Notes: a model not told the origin generated them from the letters alone. A stretch of 64,000 bases of DNA from Gemmatimonadota bacterium (GCA_041390125.1 JAWKQN010000013.1:1-64000); one strand, 5' to 3'; numbered from the stretch's first letter, positions 43,330-52,732 are shown. Translations and numbers: made by a program.

Positions 43330-45161
43330 CAACCCTGCGCGGCTTGCGCCGGCACCGGGCTGCGCTTGCCCGACAGCATCATCGCCAGCAGGACGGTCCC
43401 ACCGAACAGGTCCGTGAGGAGACCGGGGAAGATGAGCGCGAAGGCGGCCGCCCCGAGCACCAGGCGCTCCCACACCAGCAGCGGCCGGCGGCCGAAGCCC
43501 ATGGTGGCCGCCGCCAGCGCCAGCACACCCGCGGTGGCCGTCACGGAGGTGTGCAGGATCTCCACCCAGCTCCCCAACAACAGCAGGGAAGGCGCATACA
43601 CGAACATGAACGGCACGATGAAGCCGGCCACGGCCAGCAGCACGGCCGCGAACGCCGCCTTGGTGGGACTGGCTTCCGCGATGCCCGCGGCCGCGAAGGC
43701 GGCCAGCGAGACGGGCGGGGTGACGTTGGAGATGCAGCCGAAGTAGAAGATGAACATGTGCGCGGCGAGCAGGGGCACGCCCAGGTCGGTGAGCGCGGGC
43801 GCGCCCAACGCGGCCAGCACCACGTAGGCGGCCGTCGTGGGCAGGCCCATGCCCAGCACGATGGAGCCCGCCGCGGTGAGCAGGAGGGCGACCAACAGGT
43901 TGCCCTGCGAGACCTGGATGATCAGCTCCGACATGCGCAGCCCGATCCCGGTCAGCGACGCCACACCCACCACGACCCCGGCCGCGGCGCAGGCGGCCGC
44001 CACCTGCACGCCCCCGCGGGCGGCGCGCTCGAGCACGGAGGTGAGCTTCGCCTTGTCGAGGCGCGTCTCCTTCTTCAGCAACGTGAACAGCGCGGCCGAG
44101 GCGACCCCCCAGAAGGCCGCCCGCATGGGCGAGCGCCCCATGGCCAGCAGCGTCACCACCAGCCCGAGCGGGAGCAGCAGGTGCAGGCGGTTCAGGACCG
44201 GCTCGGTGTCGATCTCGCGGCCGGGCTCGATGCCCATGCGGCCGGCGCGGAAATGGATGGTGGCGAGCAACGCCACGTAGTAGAGCAACGCCGGGATGAC
44301 GGCGGCCGCCGCGACCTGGGCGTAGGGGATGTTGGTCCACGTGGCCAGGATGAACGCGCCCGCGCCCATGATGGGCGGCATGAGCTGTCCGCCCGTGCTG
44401 GCTGCTGCTTCGATCCCGGCGGCGAAGAAGGGCTTGAACCCGGCGCGCTGCATCAGCGGGATGGTGAACGTTCCGGTCGTGACCACGTTGGCCACCGCGC
44501 TGCCGGACAGCGAGCCCATGAACGCGCTGGCCACCGCCGCCGTCTTGGCGGGCCCACCGCGGCTGCGTCCCGCGACGCGTTCGGCCAACGCGATCAGCAG
44601 CGCGCCGCCGCCGGCGACCTCGAGGACCGCGCCGAACAGCACGAAGAGGAAGACGAAGTCCGCCGAGACGCCCAGCGGGATGCCCCAGATGCCCTCGGTG
44701 GACAGGTACAGGTGCTCGACGAGACGACGCACGCCGTAGCCCCGGTGGGCCAGCACGCCGGGCAGCCAGGGACCCAGGAACGCGTAGGCCAGCGCGCCCA
44801 GCGCCACGACCACCAGGCCGGTCCCGGTGGTGCGGCGGGCCAGCTCCAGCACGGCGATGAGCGCGAGCGCGCCCATCACCAGGTCCACGGTCGTGGGATT
44901 GCCGGACCGGGCGACCAGCGTGTCCTGCTCGAAGACGATGTAGAGGCTGGTGACCGCGGCCACCACCGTGAGCACCAGCGAGATGGCGCGACGGACGGCG
45001 CTCGTCTCCGCGTTCTTCTGCCCGAAGCCCAGGAAGCCCAGCGCGGCCATGAAGGCCAGGTGGGAAGGACGCTGGATGAGGGCGGTGAAGGGGGAGATGC
45101 CGGCCGAGTAGAGATGGAACAGCGTGGCGGCCGCGGCGACCACCACCAGGAATGCCCTCAT
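43329..45161 (-). CDS. Fused TRAP transporter permease (DctQM-type)
   Basis: A 610-residue integral membrane protein with about 16-18 hydrophobic segments: the small (4-TM) and large (12-TM) subunits of a TRAP transporter are fused, as in TAXI-type systems. Motifs include FVFLFVLFGAVLEVAGGGALLIAL, GSLSGSAVANVVTTGTFTIPLM and GMGLPTTAAYVVLAALGAPAL. No TAXI solute receptor gene occurs in the window beside it. The substrate (probably a carboxylate or amino acid) is unknown. It is 8 bp after the YIP1 gene and is coupled to the PLP enzyme. Confidence 0.9.
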   Translation of the reverse strand: MRAFLVVVAAAATLFHLYSAGISPFTALIQRPSHLAFMAALGFLGFGQKNAETSAVRRAISLVLTVVAAVTSLYIVFEQDTLVARSGNPTTVDLVMGALALIAVLELARRTTGTGLVVVALGALAYAFLGPWLPGVLAHRGYGVRRLVEHLYLSTEGIWGIPLGVSADFVFLFVLFGAVLEVAGGGALLIALAERVAGRSRGGPAKTAAVASAFMGSLSGSAVANVVTTGTFTIPLMQRAGFKPFFAAGIEAAASTGGQLMPPIMGAGAFILATWTNIPYAQVAAAAVIPALLYYVALLATIHFRAGRMGIEPGREIDTEPVLNRLHLLLPLGLVVTLLAMGRSPMRAAFWGVASAALFTLLKKETRLDKAKLTSVLERAARGGVQVAAACAAAGVVVGVASLTGIGLRMSELIIQVSQGNLLVALLLTAAGSIVLGMGLPTTAAYVVLAALGAPALTDLGVPLLAAHMFIFYFGCISNVTPPVSLAAFAAAGIAEASPTKAAFAAVLLAVAGFIVPFMFVYAPSLLLLGSWVEILHTSVTATAGVLALAAATMGFGRRPLLVWERLVLGAAAFALIFPGLLTDLFGGTVLLAMMLSGKRSPVPAQAAQG

Positions 45162-45169
45162 GCGCTATC

Positions 45170-45877
45170 TCACTGGAAGAACGCGAAGACCGAAGCAAAG
45201 AGCAGCGAGAATAGCAGGAGAGCGCTGAACGCGCTGCCCCAGCCGCGGCGGGGGTCGATGCGGGTGGCTCCGACCGCCAGGACGGCCATCCCCAGGAGGA
45301 CGAAGAGGTCCAGACCCCGCAAGACGTTGAGCAGGTAGCCGGGCGACAGGACCCCGCTCAGGACCGACCCGACGGACAGCGTCATGCGGAAGTCCCCGGC
45401 CGCGATGCGGAGCGGCACGGTCACCAGGCCGCCCAGGGCCGGGATGAGCAGCGCGTGCGCCGTGGCGGCCAGGTACTGCTTGAAGGTGCCCTCGTCCCCG
45501 AACACGAAGGCGAAGGCCACCGTGGCCATCCCGGCGGTCAGGAACGTCCAGATGGCCCACACGATGGGGCTGAAGACGAGGCCCAGGGTCCGCGCGACCC
45601 CCGCGGCCGACGGGGGGATCTCGTTGCCGGTCTCCAGCGACATGGCCCGGAAGGACTCGCGGTAGACCTCCACGGGGATCAACCAACCCGCCAGGGCCAC
45701 CAGCGCGGCGCCGAGCAGGAACGCCCCCAGCCAGCGGGGCTCCCGGGCCACCGCCTCCATCAGACGGCCCGGGGACAGGATCACGTCCACCACGCGTCGC
45801 CAGAGGGGCGGGAGGGGAGGCGGCGCCGCCGCCTCCCCGGTCGCGGGAGCGCTCCAGGTGTCCCCGTCCGTGCTCAC
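45170..45877 (-). CDS. YIP1-family membrane protein
   Basis: A 235-residue protein with five hydrophobic segments (LGAFLLGAALVALAGWLIP, GLVFSPIVWAIWTFLTAGMA, LLIPALGGLVTVPLRIAAG, FVLLGMAVLAVGATRI, ALLLFSLLFASVFAFFQ) and a cytoplasmic Pro-rich start. The VDVILSPGRLMEAVAREP opening and five-TM layout match bacterial Yip1-domain proteins. Function unknown in bacteria. GTG 45877 overlaps the upstream lipoprotein stop by 4 bp. Confidence 0.77.
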   Translation of the reverse strand: MSTDGDTWSAPATGEAAAPPPLPPLWRRVVDVILSPGRLMEAVAREPRWLGAFLLGAALVALAGWLIPVEVYRESFRAMSLETGNEIPPSAAGVARTLGLVFSPIVWAIWTFLTAGMATVAFAFVFGDEGTFKQYLAATAHALLIPALGGLVTVPLRIAAGDFRMTLSVGSVLSGVLSPGYLLNVLRGLDLFVLLGMAVLAVGATRIDPRRGWGSAFSALLLFSLLFASVFAFFQ

Positions 45878-46722
45878 GGCTCGGCGCGCCGCGTGTGGGA
45901 GCGTTGGGTCAACGACATGGTCATGTCGGGAGCGCCCGGCATGTCCACCACCATGGCGCCGGACAGCTCACCGCTGCTCCAGGACTCCTGCAGCAGGGCG
46001 GCCTGCGGGTCCCAGAGCAGCCAGCCGCTGGACGTCCCGGAGAGCGTCTGGGACATGGACATGCCCTGCATGGTCCCCTCGGCCACCATCTCCACGTCGG
46101 ACTCCGTGGTGATGCGCAGCAGCCGGGTGCCGGCCACCGTGGTGTCGCCGGTGATCGCGTAGCGGGTCACGGTGGTGTTCGTGTTGCGGACCCCCTCCAT
46201 GGTCTCGTCCACGGTCAGGGTGTCCACCCAGGAGTCGCCCACGCCGACGGACCGGTCGGGGAGGCGCAGGAAGAACTCGTGGGCCAGGGAGACGTTGCCC
46301 ACCATCTGGGCCGCCTGACCCTCCACCTGGAAGCGCTCGTGGACGGAGGCCTCACCCCGCGGTCCCACCGTGAAGACCAGCGTGCCCTCCACGTCGGAGG
46401 TCCCGATCTGCGACGTGCCCCCCATGGGGTTGTCCATCGCGGCCTGGAGGGCCTCGTACCGAGCGGTAGCCCGGAAACCGGCGGGGTCCTCCGTGAAGCT
46501 GAGCCCCACCGTGGCGTCCGAGTGGCCGTTGATGGCGATGGTCCCCATCACACCGGTATCGACCTCCACCACCACGGTGTCGTTCTTGACGAAGGAAGCC
46601 TCCGCCGCGGGCGGCATCCGGATGGAGAGCGCGCCCCCGGGAGCCGGTGCGCCGGGGCCGGACGCGCCACCGCATGCGGCGAGGGTGGCGAGCAGAGCGA
46701 AAGAGGCGAAGCGAACTCTCAT
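45874..46722 (-). CDS. Lipoprotein with beta-rich body (DUF6263-like?)
   Basis: A 282-residue predicted lipoprotein (signal ending LAAC, then GGASG). The body consists of beta strands (VVVEVDTGVMGTIAINGHSD, VGLSFTEDPAGFRATARYEAL) and ends with Met-rich MVVDMPGAPDMTMSLTQRSH. It resembles lipoproteins of the DUF6263 class, but I am not certain. First gene of a minus-strand run (YIP1, TRAP, PLP enzyme). The divergent 46723-46958 region should contain its promoter. Confidence 0.66.
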   Translation of the reverse strand: MRVRFASFALLATLAACGGASGPGAPAPGGALSIRMPPAAEASFVKNDTVVVEVDTGVMGTIAINGHSDATVGLSFTEDPAGFRATARYEALQAAMDNPMGGTSQIGTSDVEGTLVFTVGPRGEASVHERFQVEGQAAQMVGNVSLAHEFFLRLPDRSVGVGDSWVDTLTVDETMEGVRNTNTTVTRYAITGDTTVAGTRLLRITTESDVEMVAEGTMQGMSMSQTLSGTSSGWLLWDPQAALLQESWSSGELSGAMVVDMPGAPDMTMSLTQRSHTRRAEP

Positions 46723-46858
46723 GAGGATCGGCTCCTGGAGAGGCGAGGTCGGGTTCCGGACGGGGCGCCGACCCTCAGGCGGGTCCGCGCCTTCCAGTCT
46801 ACCCTACGGGCGCCCCCCCTGGAATCTTCGCCCACCGCGCCGGAACCCCTCGCCATGG

Positions 46859-46888
46859 TTGGACGTACCTGCCCCTGCGCATTATCGT
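46859..46888 (+). promoter_or_regulatory. Weak sigma70-like promoter candidate
   Basis: TTGGAC (46859-46864) and TATCGT (46883-46888) are separated by 18 bp. The predicted start would lie about 65 bases before the ATG at 46959. The -10 fits only TAnnnT, so this is low confidence. Confidence 0.35.
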
Positions 46889-46958
46889 GGGAATTCGACA
46901 TGAACGCTCGTCCCGCGGGAGCGGTGGCTCCCGGCGGGCCACGCGCAGGGACCATCTG

Positions 46959-47516
46959 ATGAGCTTCCGGACCAATCCCGATCGTATCCTCGCCAACATC
47001 GATCGCGGCCGTGAACGCGCCGCCGAGGCGCGTGAGGAGTTCCAGCGGCAGGCCTCGGGACGGGAGCTCGACTCCGAGGTCCCGGATCGGGACACCACGC
47101 CGGCCGAGCGGCAACGCCGTCTGTTCAAGCTCGTCGAGCGCGCCTACATGCAGGTGGCGGGCTCGCGCGACCTGCGGCAGCTGGCGCAGCGCTTCCAGGC
47201 CATCGGCGACATCCCCACCCATCACGCGCGCGGGGACGTCACGGTGTCCATCCACTACATGGACGCCGAGCGGCACGACGAGGTGGCCATGTCCCCGTTC
47301 GAGATCCGGCCCGATCGCTTCGTCGAGGAGAAGAAGGTCACCAAGACGAGCCGCGCGGATGTCAACGGCCTGCGGATCCTGCGGGCGGAGCTGCGCGAAG
47401 GCGTCATGAACGCCTACAAGAAGATCGAGCCGCGCATCCGCGAGGCCGTGCGGGAGCGCGCCGACCTGGGCCACGTCACCGCCCAGGTGACGATGGACCT
47501 GCGCCCCGCCAGCTGA
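46959..47516 (+). CDS. Conserved-looking cytoplasmic protein, unknown function
   Basis: A 185-residue charged, mostly helical protein (RILANIDRGRERAAEAREEFQR; QRRLFKLVERAYMQVAGSRDLRQ), likely with coiled coil. A central beta segment reads GDVTVSIHYMDAERHDEVAM. It has no signal peptide or recognised motif. ATG 46959 was chosen; an in-frame GTG further upstream yields a non-globular leader. It is followed 28 bp later by the metalloenzyme gene. Confidence 0.6.
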   Translation: MSFRTNPDRILANIDRGRERAAEAREEFQRQASGRELDSEVPDRDTTPAERQRRLFKLVERAYMQVAGSRDLRQLAQRFQAIGDIPTHHARGDVTVSIHYMDAERHDEVAMSPFEIRPDRFVEEKKVTKTSRADVNGLRILRAELREGVMNAYKKIEPRIREAVRERADLGHVTAQVTMDLRPAS

Positions 47517-47544
47517 CACCGGCTCCGACCCGACGCCAGCGCCG

Positions 47545-48444
47545 GTGCGGGTCGTCCTCGTCTTCCTGGACGGCGTGGGCATCGGCTCCGCCGACCCCGC
47601 GCGCAACCCCTTCCTGAGCGCCTCCCTGCCCACGGTGCGGGGCGCGCTGGGTGGCGTACCCACCCTGGACTCGCCCCGGCTCGAAGGGCCGGGCGGTCGC
47701 TCCCTTCCGCTGGACGCGGGGCTGGGGGTGGAGGGGAGGCCGCAGAGCGGGACCGGGCAGACCGCCCTCCTCACGGGCGAGAACGCCGCCGAGCGGTTCG
47801 GGCGGCACTTCGGCCCCTGGACGCCCACGGGGCTCCGGCCGCTCCTGGCCGAGCGCAACGTCCTCGTGCGCGCCCGGGACGCGGGTCGGCGGGTGGCCTT
47901 CGCCAACGCCTATCCCGAGCGCTACCTGGAGCGCGTGCCCAGCCGGCGCATGGCCGCCCCTCCCCTGGCCGCCCACGCCGCCGGGGTCCTGGACCGGCAC
48001 CAGGACCACCTGGCCCGGGGCGAGGCGGTCGCCAGCGAGATCGTCAACGACGGGTGGCGGAAGCACCTGGGCTTCTCCGCCCTCCCCGAGGTCTCGCCCC
48101 AGGCCGCGGGCGCCAACCTGGCGGGGATCGTGCGCGCGCACGACCTGACGCTGTACGCGCACTACCGGACGGACGAGGCCGGGCACGCCGGCACGCGCGA
48201 GGCGGCGCACGCCGCCCTGGAGCGCGTGGACCGATTCCTGGGCGGGCTGCTGCAGGCCCTCCCGGACGACGGGCTGGTGGTCGTCGCCAGCGATCACGGC
48301 AACCTGGAGGAGCTGGACGCCGGCCATACCACCAACCCGGTGCTGGGCCTGCTCCTGGGGCGGCGCCCGCCCGCCGACGACCACCTCGACTCGATCCTGG
48401 ACGTGACGGAGCACCTGCTGCGCTGGAGCGGCGTCGACGCCTGA
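47545..48444 (+). CDS. Phosphopentomutase/phosphoglycerate-mutase superfamily metalloenzyme
   Basis: A 299-residue cytoplasmic enzyme of the alkaline-phosphatase superfamily. FLDGVGIG, SGTGQTALLTGEN (Thr/Ser nucleophile context), YRTDEAGHAG and SDHGNLEEL with GHTTNPVLGLLLG give the Asp/His ligands of two divalent metals. The size and fold fit cofactor-independent mutases or phosphopentomutase-like enzymes. It is shorter than typical phosphopentomutase (about 400), so the exact reaction is open. GTG 47545 start. Confidence 0.75.
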   Translation: MRVVLVFLDGVGIGSADPARNPFLSASLPTVRGALGGVPTLDSPRLEGPGGRSLPLDAGLGVEGRPQSGTGQTALLTGENAAERFGRHFGPWTPTGLRPLLAERNVLVRARDAGRRVAFANAYPERYLERVPSRRMAAPPLAAHAAGVLDRHQDHLARGEAVASEIVNDGWRKHLGFSALPEVSPQAAGANLAGIVRAHDLTLYAHYRTDEAGHAGTREAAHAALERVDRFLGGLLQALPDDGLVVVASDHGNLEELDAGHTTNPVLGLLLGRRPPADDHLDSILDVTEHLLRWSGVDA

Positions 48445-48483
48445 CGCCATGGGTGCGCCCCGGACCCGCGCCGATCTTCGCGC

Positions 48484-50235
48484 ATGGTCCGTCACGCACC
48501 CCTCGGCGAGCTGCTCGTCCAGGCCGGAGCCCTCTCCCCGGTCGCGCTCCAGGAGGCGCTCGAGCGCCAGCGCACCGGTACGGGCCGGCTCGGGGAGACC
48601 CTGGTGCAGCACCGGCTGGCGGACGCGGAGGCCGTCGCGCGCGCGTTGGCGCAGCAGGTGGCCCTCCCGTACGCGCCCGCGCCGCTCGCGCCGGACCCCG
48701 CGGCTGCACGGCTGGTGCGGCCGGAGCTGGCCCGCACGCTCGGGCTGGTCCCGCTCGCGCTGGAGGGCCGGGCATTGCGCGTGGCCATGGCGGACCCGCT
48801 CGACCACGACGCGGTGGTGCAGGTCGGCTTCCACTGCGGCCGGCGCGTCGTTCCCGCCGTCGCCTCCACGCGCGCCATCGAGCGCGCGCATCTGCTCGCC
48901 TACGGGGGTGAGCTGTCCGAGCTGGTGCGGGACCTCCCGAGCCTCCGTCCGGAGGAGGATCGCTCCGCGCGCGTGCTGGAGCGCGAGGCCAGCTCCGCCC
49001 CGGTGGTGCGGCTCGTGGACCTGTTGCTGCGACGCGCGGTGGAGGACGGCGCCAGCGACATCCACCTGGAGGGCGCGGGCAGCGAGCTGAAGGTGCGCCT
49101 GAGGGTGGACGGTGTGCTGCGCACGCTGATCGAGCTGCCGCTCGTCGGGCGCGACGCCGTGGTCTCGCGCCTGAAGATCATGGCCGGTCTGGACATCGCC
49201 GAGCGCCGCCGGCCGCAGGACGGTGGGTTCCAGATCGAACAGGCCGGAGGCGTGCTCACCGTGCGGGCGTCCACGCTGCCGGTGGAAGGAGGGGAGAAGG
49301 TGGTGCTGCGCTTGCTCGATCCGCTGCACGCGCCCGCCGGCCTCGACGTGCTCGGGCTCGCGGATGACGACCTGCGCCGCCTGCGCCGCGCGCTCGGTGC
49401 CAACCAGGGGCTGCTGCTGGTGGCGGGTCCCACCGGCAGCGGGAAGAGCACCACGTTGCAGGCCGCCCTGATGGAGCTGGACCGCGCCCGCCGCAACGTC
49501 GTGACGCTGGAGGATCCCATCGAGTACCGGCTCGACGGCGCCCACCAGGTCCAGGTGCGGCGCGCGGCGGGACTCACGTTCCCGTCCGTGTTGCGGGCCG
49601 TGCTGCGTCAGGACCCGGACGTCATCATGGTGGGCGAGGTCCGCGACGGAGAGACGGCGGAGATCGCCATCAGCGCCGCCGTGACCGGCCACCTGGTCCT
49701 GTCCACCGTCCACACGGTGGACGCCGCAGGCGCTCTCACCCGGCTGATGAACATGGGCGTGCCGGCCTACCTGGTGGCGGCGGGCGTCACGGCCGTGGTG
49801 GCGCAACGGTTGGTGCGGACGGTGTGTCCCCGCTGTCGGGGCCGTCCGTCCGGGTGTGACGCCTGCCCGGACGGCTATCGTGGTCGAACCGGGATCTTCC
49901 AGGTCCTGACCGTCAATGATGCGCTGCGCGATCGCCTGCTGCGGGGGGCGTCCACCGCTGAGCTGCGCCGTCTGGCCCGGCGCGCCGGGACGCGGAGCCT
50001 GGTCGAGGACGCGCAACGCAAGGTGGCCGAGGGCGTGACCACGCCCCACGAGGTGGCCCGGGTGCTCCAGGCCGATGCGGGTAGCCTGCTACCCTGTCGG
50101 GCCTGCGGTGGGGACGTCCCGGACGAATCGCTGGGGTGCCCGCACTGCGGTGCGGAGGTGGAGCGGCGCTGCGCGTGTGGGAGCGCCCTGCTGGCGGAGT
50201 GGCGGTTCTGCCCGGCCTGTCGCCGGAAAGCCTAG
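48484..50235 (+). CDS. PilB/GspE-type secretion ATPase with C-terminal zinc ribbon
   Basis: A 583-residue AAA-like ATPase for type II secretion or type IV pilus assembly. An N-terminal MshEN-like domain (LGELLVQAGALSPVALQEAL) is followed by Walker A GPTGSGKST near residue 320, Asp box, Walker B DPDVIMVGEVRDGET, and His box GHLVLSTVHTVDA. A compact CPRC..CDAC motif replaces the usual long tetracysteine loop. The last 50 residues contain three CxxC pairs plus CAC (CRACGG, CPHCGAE, CPACRRKA), a double zinc ribbon not normal for this family. No other pilus or secretion genes are near. Confidence 0.88.
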   Translation: MVRHAPLGELLVQAGALSPVALQEALERQRTGTGRLGETLVQHRLADAEAVARALAQQVALPYAPAPLAPDPAAARLVRPELARTLGLVPLALEGRALRVAMADPLDHDAVVQVGFHCGRRVVPAVASTRAIERAHLLAYGGELSELVRDLPSLRPEEDRSARVLEREASSAPVVRLVDLLLRRAVEDGASDIHLEGAGSELKVRLRVDGVLRTLIELPLVGRDAVVSRLKIMAGLDIAERRRPQDGGFQIEQAGGVLTVRASTLPVEGGEKVVLRLLDPLHAPAGLDVLGLADDDLRRLRRALGANQGLLLVAGPTGSGKSTTLQAALMELDRARRNVVTLEDPIEYRLDGAHQVQVRRAAGLTFPSVLRAVLRQDPDVIMVGEVRDGETAEIAISAAVTGHLVLSTVHTVDAAGALTRLMNMGVPAYLVAAGVTAVVAQRLVRTVCPRCRGRPSGCDACPDGYRGRTGIFQVLTVNDALRDRLLRGASTAELRRLARRAGTRSLVEDAQRKVAEGVTTPHEVARVLQADAGSLLPCRACGGDVPDESLGCPHCGAEVERRCACGSALLAEWRFCPACRRKA

Positions 50236-50261
50236 CGGAGGAAGAGGCTCCCCCAGCCAGG

Positions 50262-50639
50262 CTACGGCGTGGTCGCCGGTGCGGGCAGGCCCTGCGGCGC
50301 CCGGTTCCCCTGCGGCAGCAGGTGCACGAGGTAGCTCAGCGCCATCATGACCACGAACAGGCAGAGGACGGCGCGCTGACCCAGACCCAGGCGACGGGCC
50401 GTGCCCACAGGGACCGGGCTCTGCACGGCGGCGGTGCGGCGCAGGCCGCCGGACTCCTGCAGGATGGTGCGCATGTCCGCCCCGCAGCGCGCGCACAACC
50501 GGAACATGCCGGGGTTCACGCCCCAGCAATGCGGGCAGATGCTGTGCTCGCCCTCGGAGGACGGCGCCGAGGCCGGATGCACGCGGAGATCCGGCAGGCG
50601 GCTCCGGCTCCGCTCCTGGGAAGTGCCGATGTCGGTCAT
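50262..50639 (-). CDS. Zinc-ribbon protein with one transmembrane segment
   Basis: A 125-residue protein. CPHCWGVNPGMFRLCARCG is a zinc ribbon about residue 37, and LCLFVVMMALSYLVHLL near residue 95 is a membrane span. It overlaps the stop of the upstream gene (ATGA at 50636-50639). It is convergent with the ATPase, which also ends in a zinc ribbon. Function unknown. Confidence 0.62.
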   Translation of the reverse strand: MTDIGTSQERSRSRLPDLRVHPASAPSSEGEHSICPHCWGVNPGMFRLCARCGADMRTILQESGGLRRTAAVQSPVPVGTARRLGLGQRAVLCLFVVMMALSYLVHLLPQGNRAPQGLPAPATTP

Positions 50640-51355
50640 CCCCTGACGCGCTGCTCCATCTCCCGGAGGAGTCGTTCGACGGGATCTCCACCCGACGGCC
50701 ACAGGACGCCATCGGAAAGACGGTTCAGGGCCACGCGGACCCGGGAGAAGCGGTCCGCCACATCGTTGAAGACGTCGCCCAGACCGAATCGTACCGCCTG
50801 TCCGCTGTCCGCCGCCAGACGGTAGCCCGTGGTGCCCATCTCCTCGTAGTAGCGCACGGACGGCGCACCACGCAGCCGCTCCCGCCGCTGCAGGTACTGC
50901 GGGAACAGGCCCGACAGCCACAGCGACAGGTTCCCGAGATGCAGGTTGAGCAGGAAGGCCTCATCGGCACCGACGCGCGTGCGATGCAGCACGATGTCGA
51001 CGAGATAGCGGTATTCGTCGTCGGAGTGCTCGCTCGGCCGGTAGGCCCGCCGCTCCCGCCCGAACGACACCACCAGCGTGGCCACGTAGTCGGCCATCAC
51101 GCGGTCGTCGATCCCGCCCTCCAGAAGGGCATGACGGACCAGGACGTAGAAGATCAGCTCCGGCGGAGAGGCCGCACGCCGGTCGGTCAGCAACGCGTTG
51201 CGCACCCGGGGATCGTCGAGCAAGGCGTCGATCCCGCCGGCGTCCAATCGCTGCTCGGCGGCCGCCCGCAGCATGTCGTCGTCGCCTGCCAGCAGGCCGA
51301 CGAGGTGCATGGCATCCTGGCGTCCGAACGACGCGCGAATCGTGGGAAGGATCAC
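50636..51355 (-). CDS. Helical protein of unknown function
   Basis: A 239-residue cytoplasmic protein with mostly alpha-helical, charged sequence (MHLVGLLAGDDDMLRAAAEQ; YLVDIVLHRTRVGADEAFLLNLHLG). No motif recognised; the body has long helices that may form a bundle. GTG 51355 has an AGGTGG site; a GTG upstream at 51400 gives a longer, non-conserved leader. Overlaps the zinc-ribbon gene, so the pair is an operon. Confidence 0.6.
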   Translation of the reverse strand: MILPTIRASFGRQDAMHLVGLLAGDDDMLRAAAEQRLDAGGIDALLDDPRVRNALLTDRRAASPPELIFYVLVRHALLEGGIDDRVMADYVATLVVSFGRERRAYRPSEHSDDEYRYLVDIVLHRTRVGADEAFLLNLHLGNLSLWLSGLFPQYLQRRERLRGAPSVRYYEEMGTTGYRLAADSGQAVRFGLGDVFNDVADRFSRVRVALNRLSDGVLWPSGGDPVERLLREMEQRVRG

Positions 51356-51597
51356 GGTCCACCTCCCGCTGAGCGTCCGACCCACCCCCGGCATCCGCAA
51401 ACCACAGGCCAGGGGGTCCCTCGGTCCTACACCGGAGTTTCGGCCGGGGATACGGGACGCTTCACACCGCGTGTCCGCGTCGGAGGTCGTTCACGGTGGA
51501 CACCCGTGCGCGGCCCGAAGCAGCGGCAGCACTCGCCAGGTGCGGCTGCCAGGCGCCCGCTCGACGCCGCGAGGGGCTGCCTGTCCGCTCGCGCCGC

Positions 51598-52704
51598 TCA
51601 GCCCTCGAAGGCCTGACGCCGCACCGTGAGCGCGTCGATGAAGTCGAGATCCAGGTCGACCCCGATCCCCACCCCGGAGGGCACGCGCATGTGACCTCCG
51701 TCCACCACGAACTCGGGTGTGACCACGTCGCGGGCCCAGTAGCGGCTGCTGGCGGAGATGTCCCCGGGCAGGGAGAAGCCCGGCAGGGACGCGAGCGCCA
51801 GGTTGTACGCGCGGCCCACACCCGACTCCAGCATGCCTCCGCACCATACCGGCATGTCGTGCGCCCGACAGAAGTCGTGGATGGCCACCGAGGACGCGAA
51901 GCCTCCCACGCGACCCGGCTTGATGTTGATGATGCGCCCGCTGCCGAGCTCGTGCGCCAGGCGGGCGTCCTCCACCGAACGGATCGACTCGTCCAGGCAG
52001 ATGGGGGTCGCCAGCTCCGCCTGCAGACGGGCATGATCACGCAGGTCGTGCCAGGCGAGCGGCTGCTCGATCATCATCAGGTCCAGCTCGTCCAACTGCT
52101 TCAGGTGATCCACGTCGGCGAGCGTGTACGCGGAGTTGGCGTCCGCCATGAAGGGGACGTCGGGGAAGTGCTCCCTCAGCACGCGCAGCATGGCGACGTC
52201 GCGACCCGGCTTGATCTTGATCTTGACCTTCCGGTAGCCCTGCTCCACGAACGCCCGCACCCGCTCGATCAGCGCATCGTCCGTTCCCTGGATCCCTACG
52301 CTGACCCCCACGGGCACCGACTCCGCCGTGCCTCCCACGACATCGCGGAGCGCGGCGCCGCGCCGGGCGGACTCGAGCGCCCATCCGGCCATCTCCACGG
52401 CGGCGAGCGCCATCGGGTGACCGCGGATCCACGCCACCGGTGCGAGCATCTCGCGCGGATCGTCCACGTCCGTGCCGGCCACCACGGGCAGCACGAAGTC
52501 CGTCAGGAGGTGCCACGCCGTGTCCGTGGTCTCGTACGAATAGGACGGGTCCTCGGCCGCAACGCATTCGGACCAGACGGTCTGCCCTCCCGCCTCGACA
52601 CGCAGCAGCAGGACGCGGCGGTCCTGTCGGCCTCCGCTGCTGATCTCGAAACGCTCCTTGAGGTTGAGTCCGATCTCGCGCAGCTCGAGCCGATCGATCC
52701 GCAT
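51598..52704 (-). CDS. menC: N-succinylamino-acid racemase / o-succinylbenzoate synthase (enolase superfamily)
   Basis: A 368-residue enolase-superfamily enzyme of the NSAR/OSBS type. The catalytic KxK is in KVKIKIKPGRD, the metal ligands are DANSAY, EQPL and DES, and the second Lys is in NIKPGRVGG. These enzymes either form o-succinylbenzoate for menaquinone or racemise N-succinyl/N-acyl amino acids; several do both. Here the neighbours are an M20 hydrolase and a GNAT transferase rather than men genes, which favours NSAR. ATG 52704, gap of 28 bp from the FAD gene upstream. It is the last gene of the seven-gene operon. Confidence 0.88.
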   Translation of the reverse strand: MRIDRLELREIGLNLKERFEISSGGRQDRRVLLLRVEAGGQTVWSECVAAEDPSYSYETTDTAWHLLTDFVLPVVAGTDVDDPREMLAPVAWIRGHPMALAAVEMAGWALESARRGAALRDVVGGTAESVPVGVSVGIQGTDDALIERVRAFVEQGYRKVKIKIKPGRDVAMLRVLREHFPDVPFMADANSAYTLADVDHLKQLDELDLMMIEQPLAWHDLRDHARLQAELATPICLDESIRSVEDARLAHELGSGRIINIKPGRVGGFASSVAIHDFCRAHDMPVWCGGMLESGVGRAYNLALASLPGFSLPGDISASSRYWARDVVTPEFVVDGGHMRVPSGVGIGVDLDLDFIDALTVRRQAFEG

Positions 52705-52732
52705 ACCGTCCGTTCCTTTCGGGTTGATCCGC

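Noticed and set aside
43330..45198. Upstream extension of the PLP-enzyme frame over the TRAP gene
   Set aside because: Non-globular translation; TRAP permease coding is unambiguous in the other frame.
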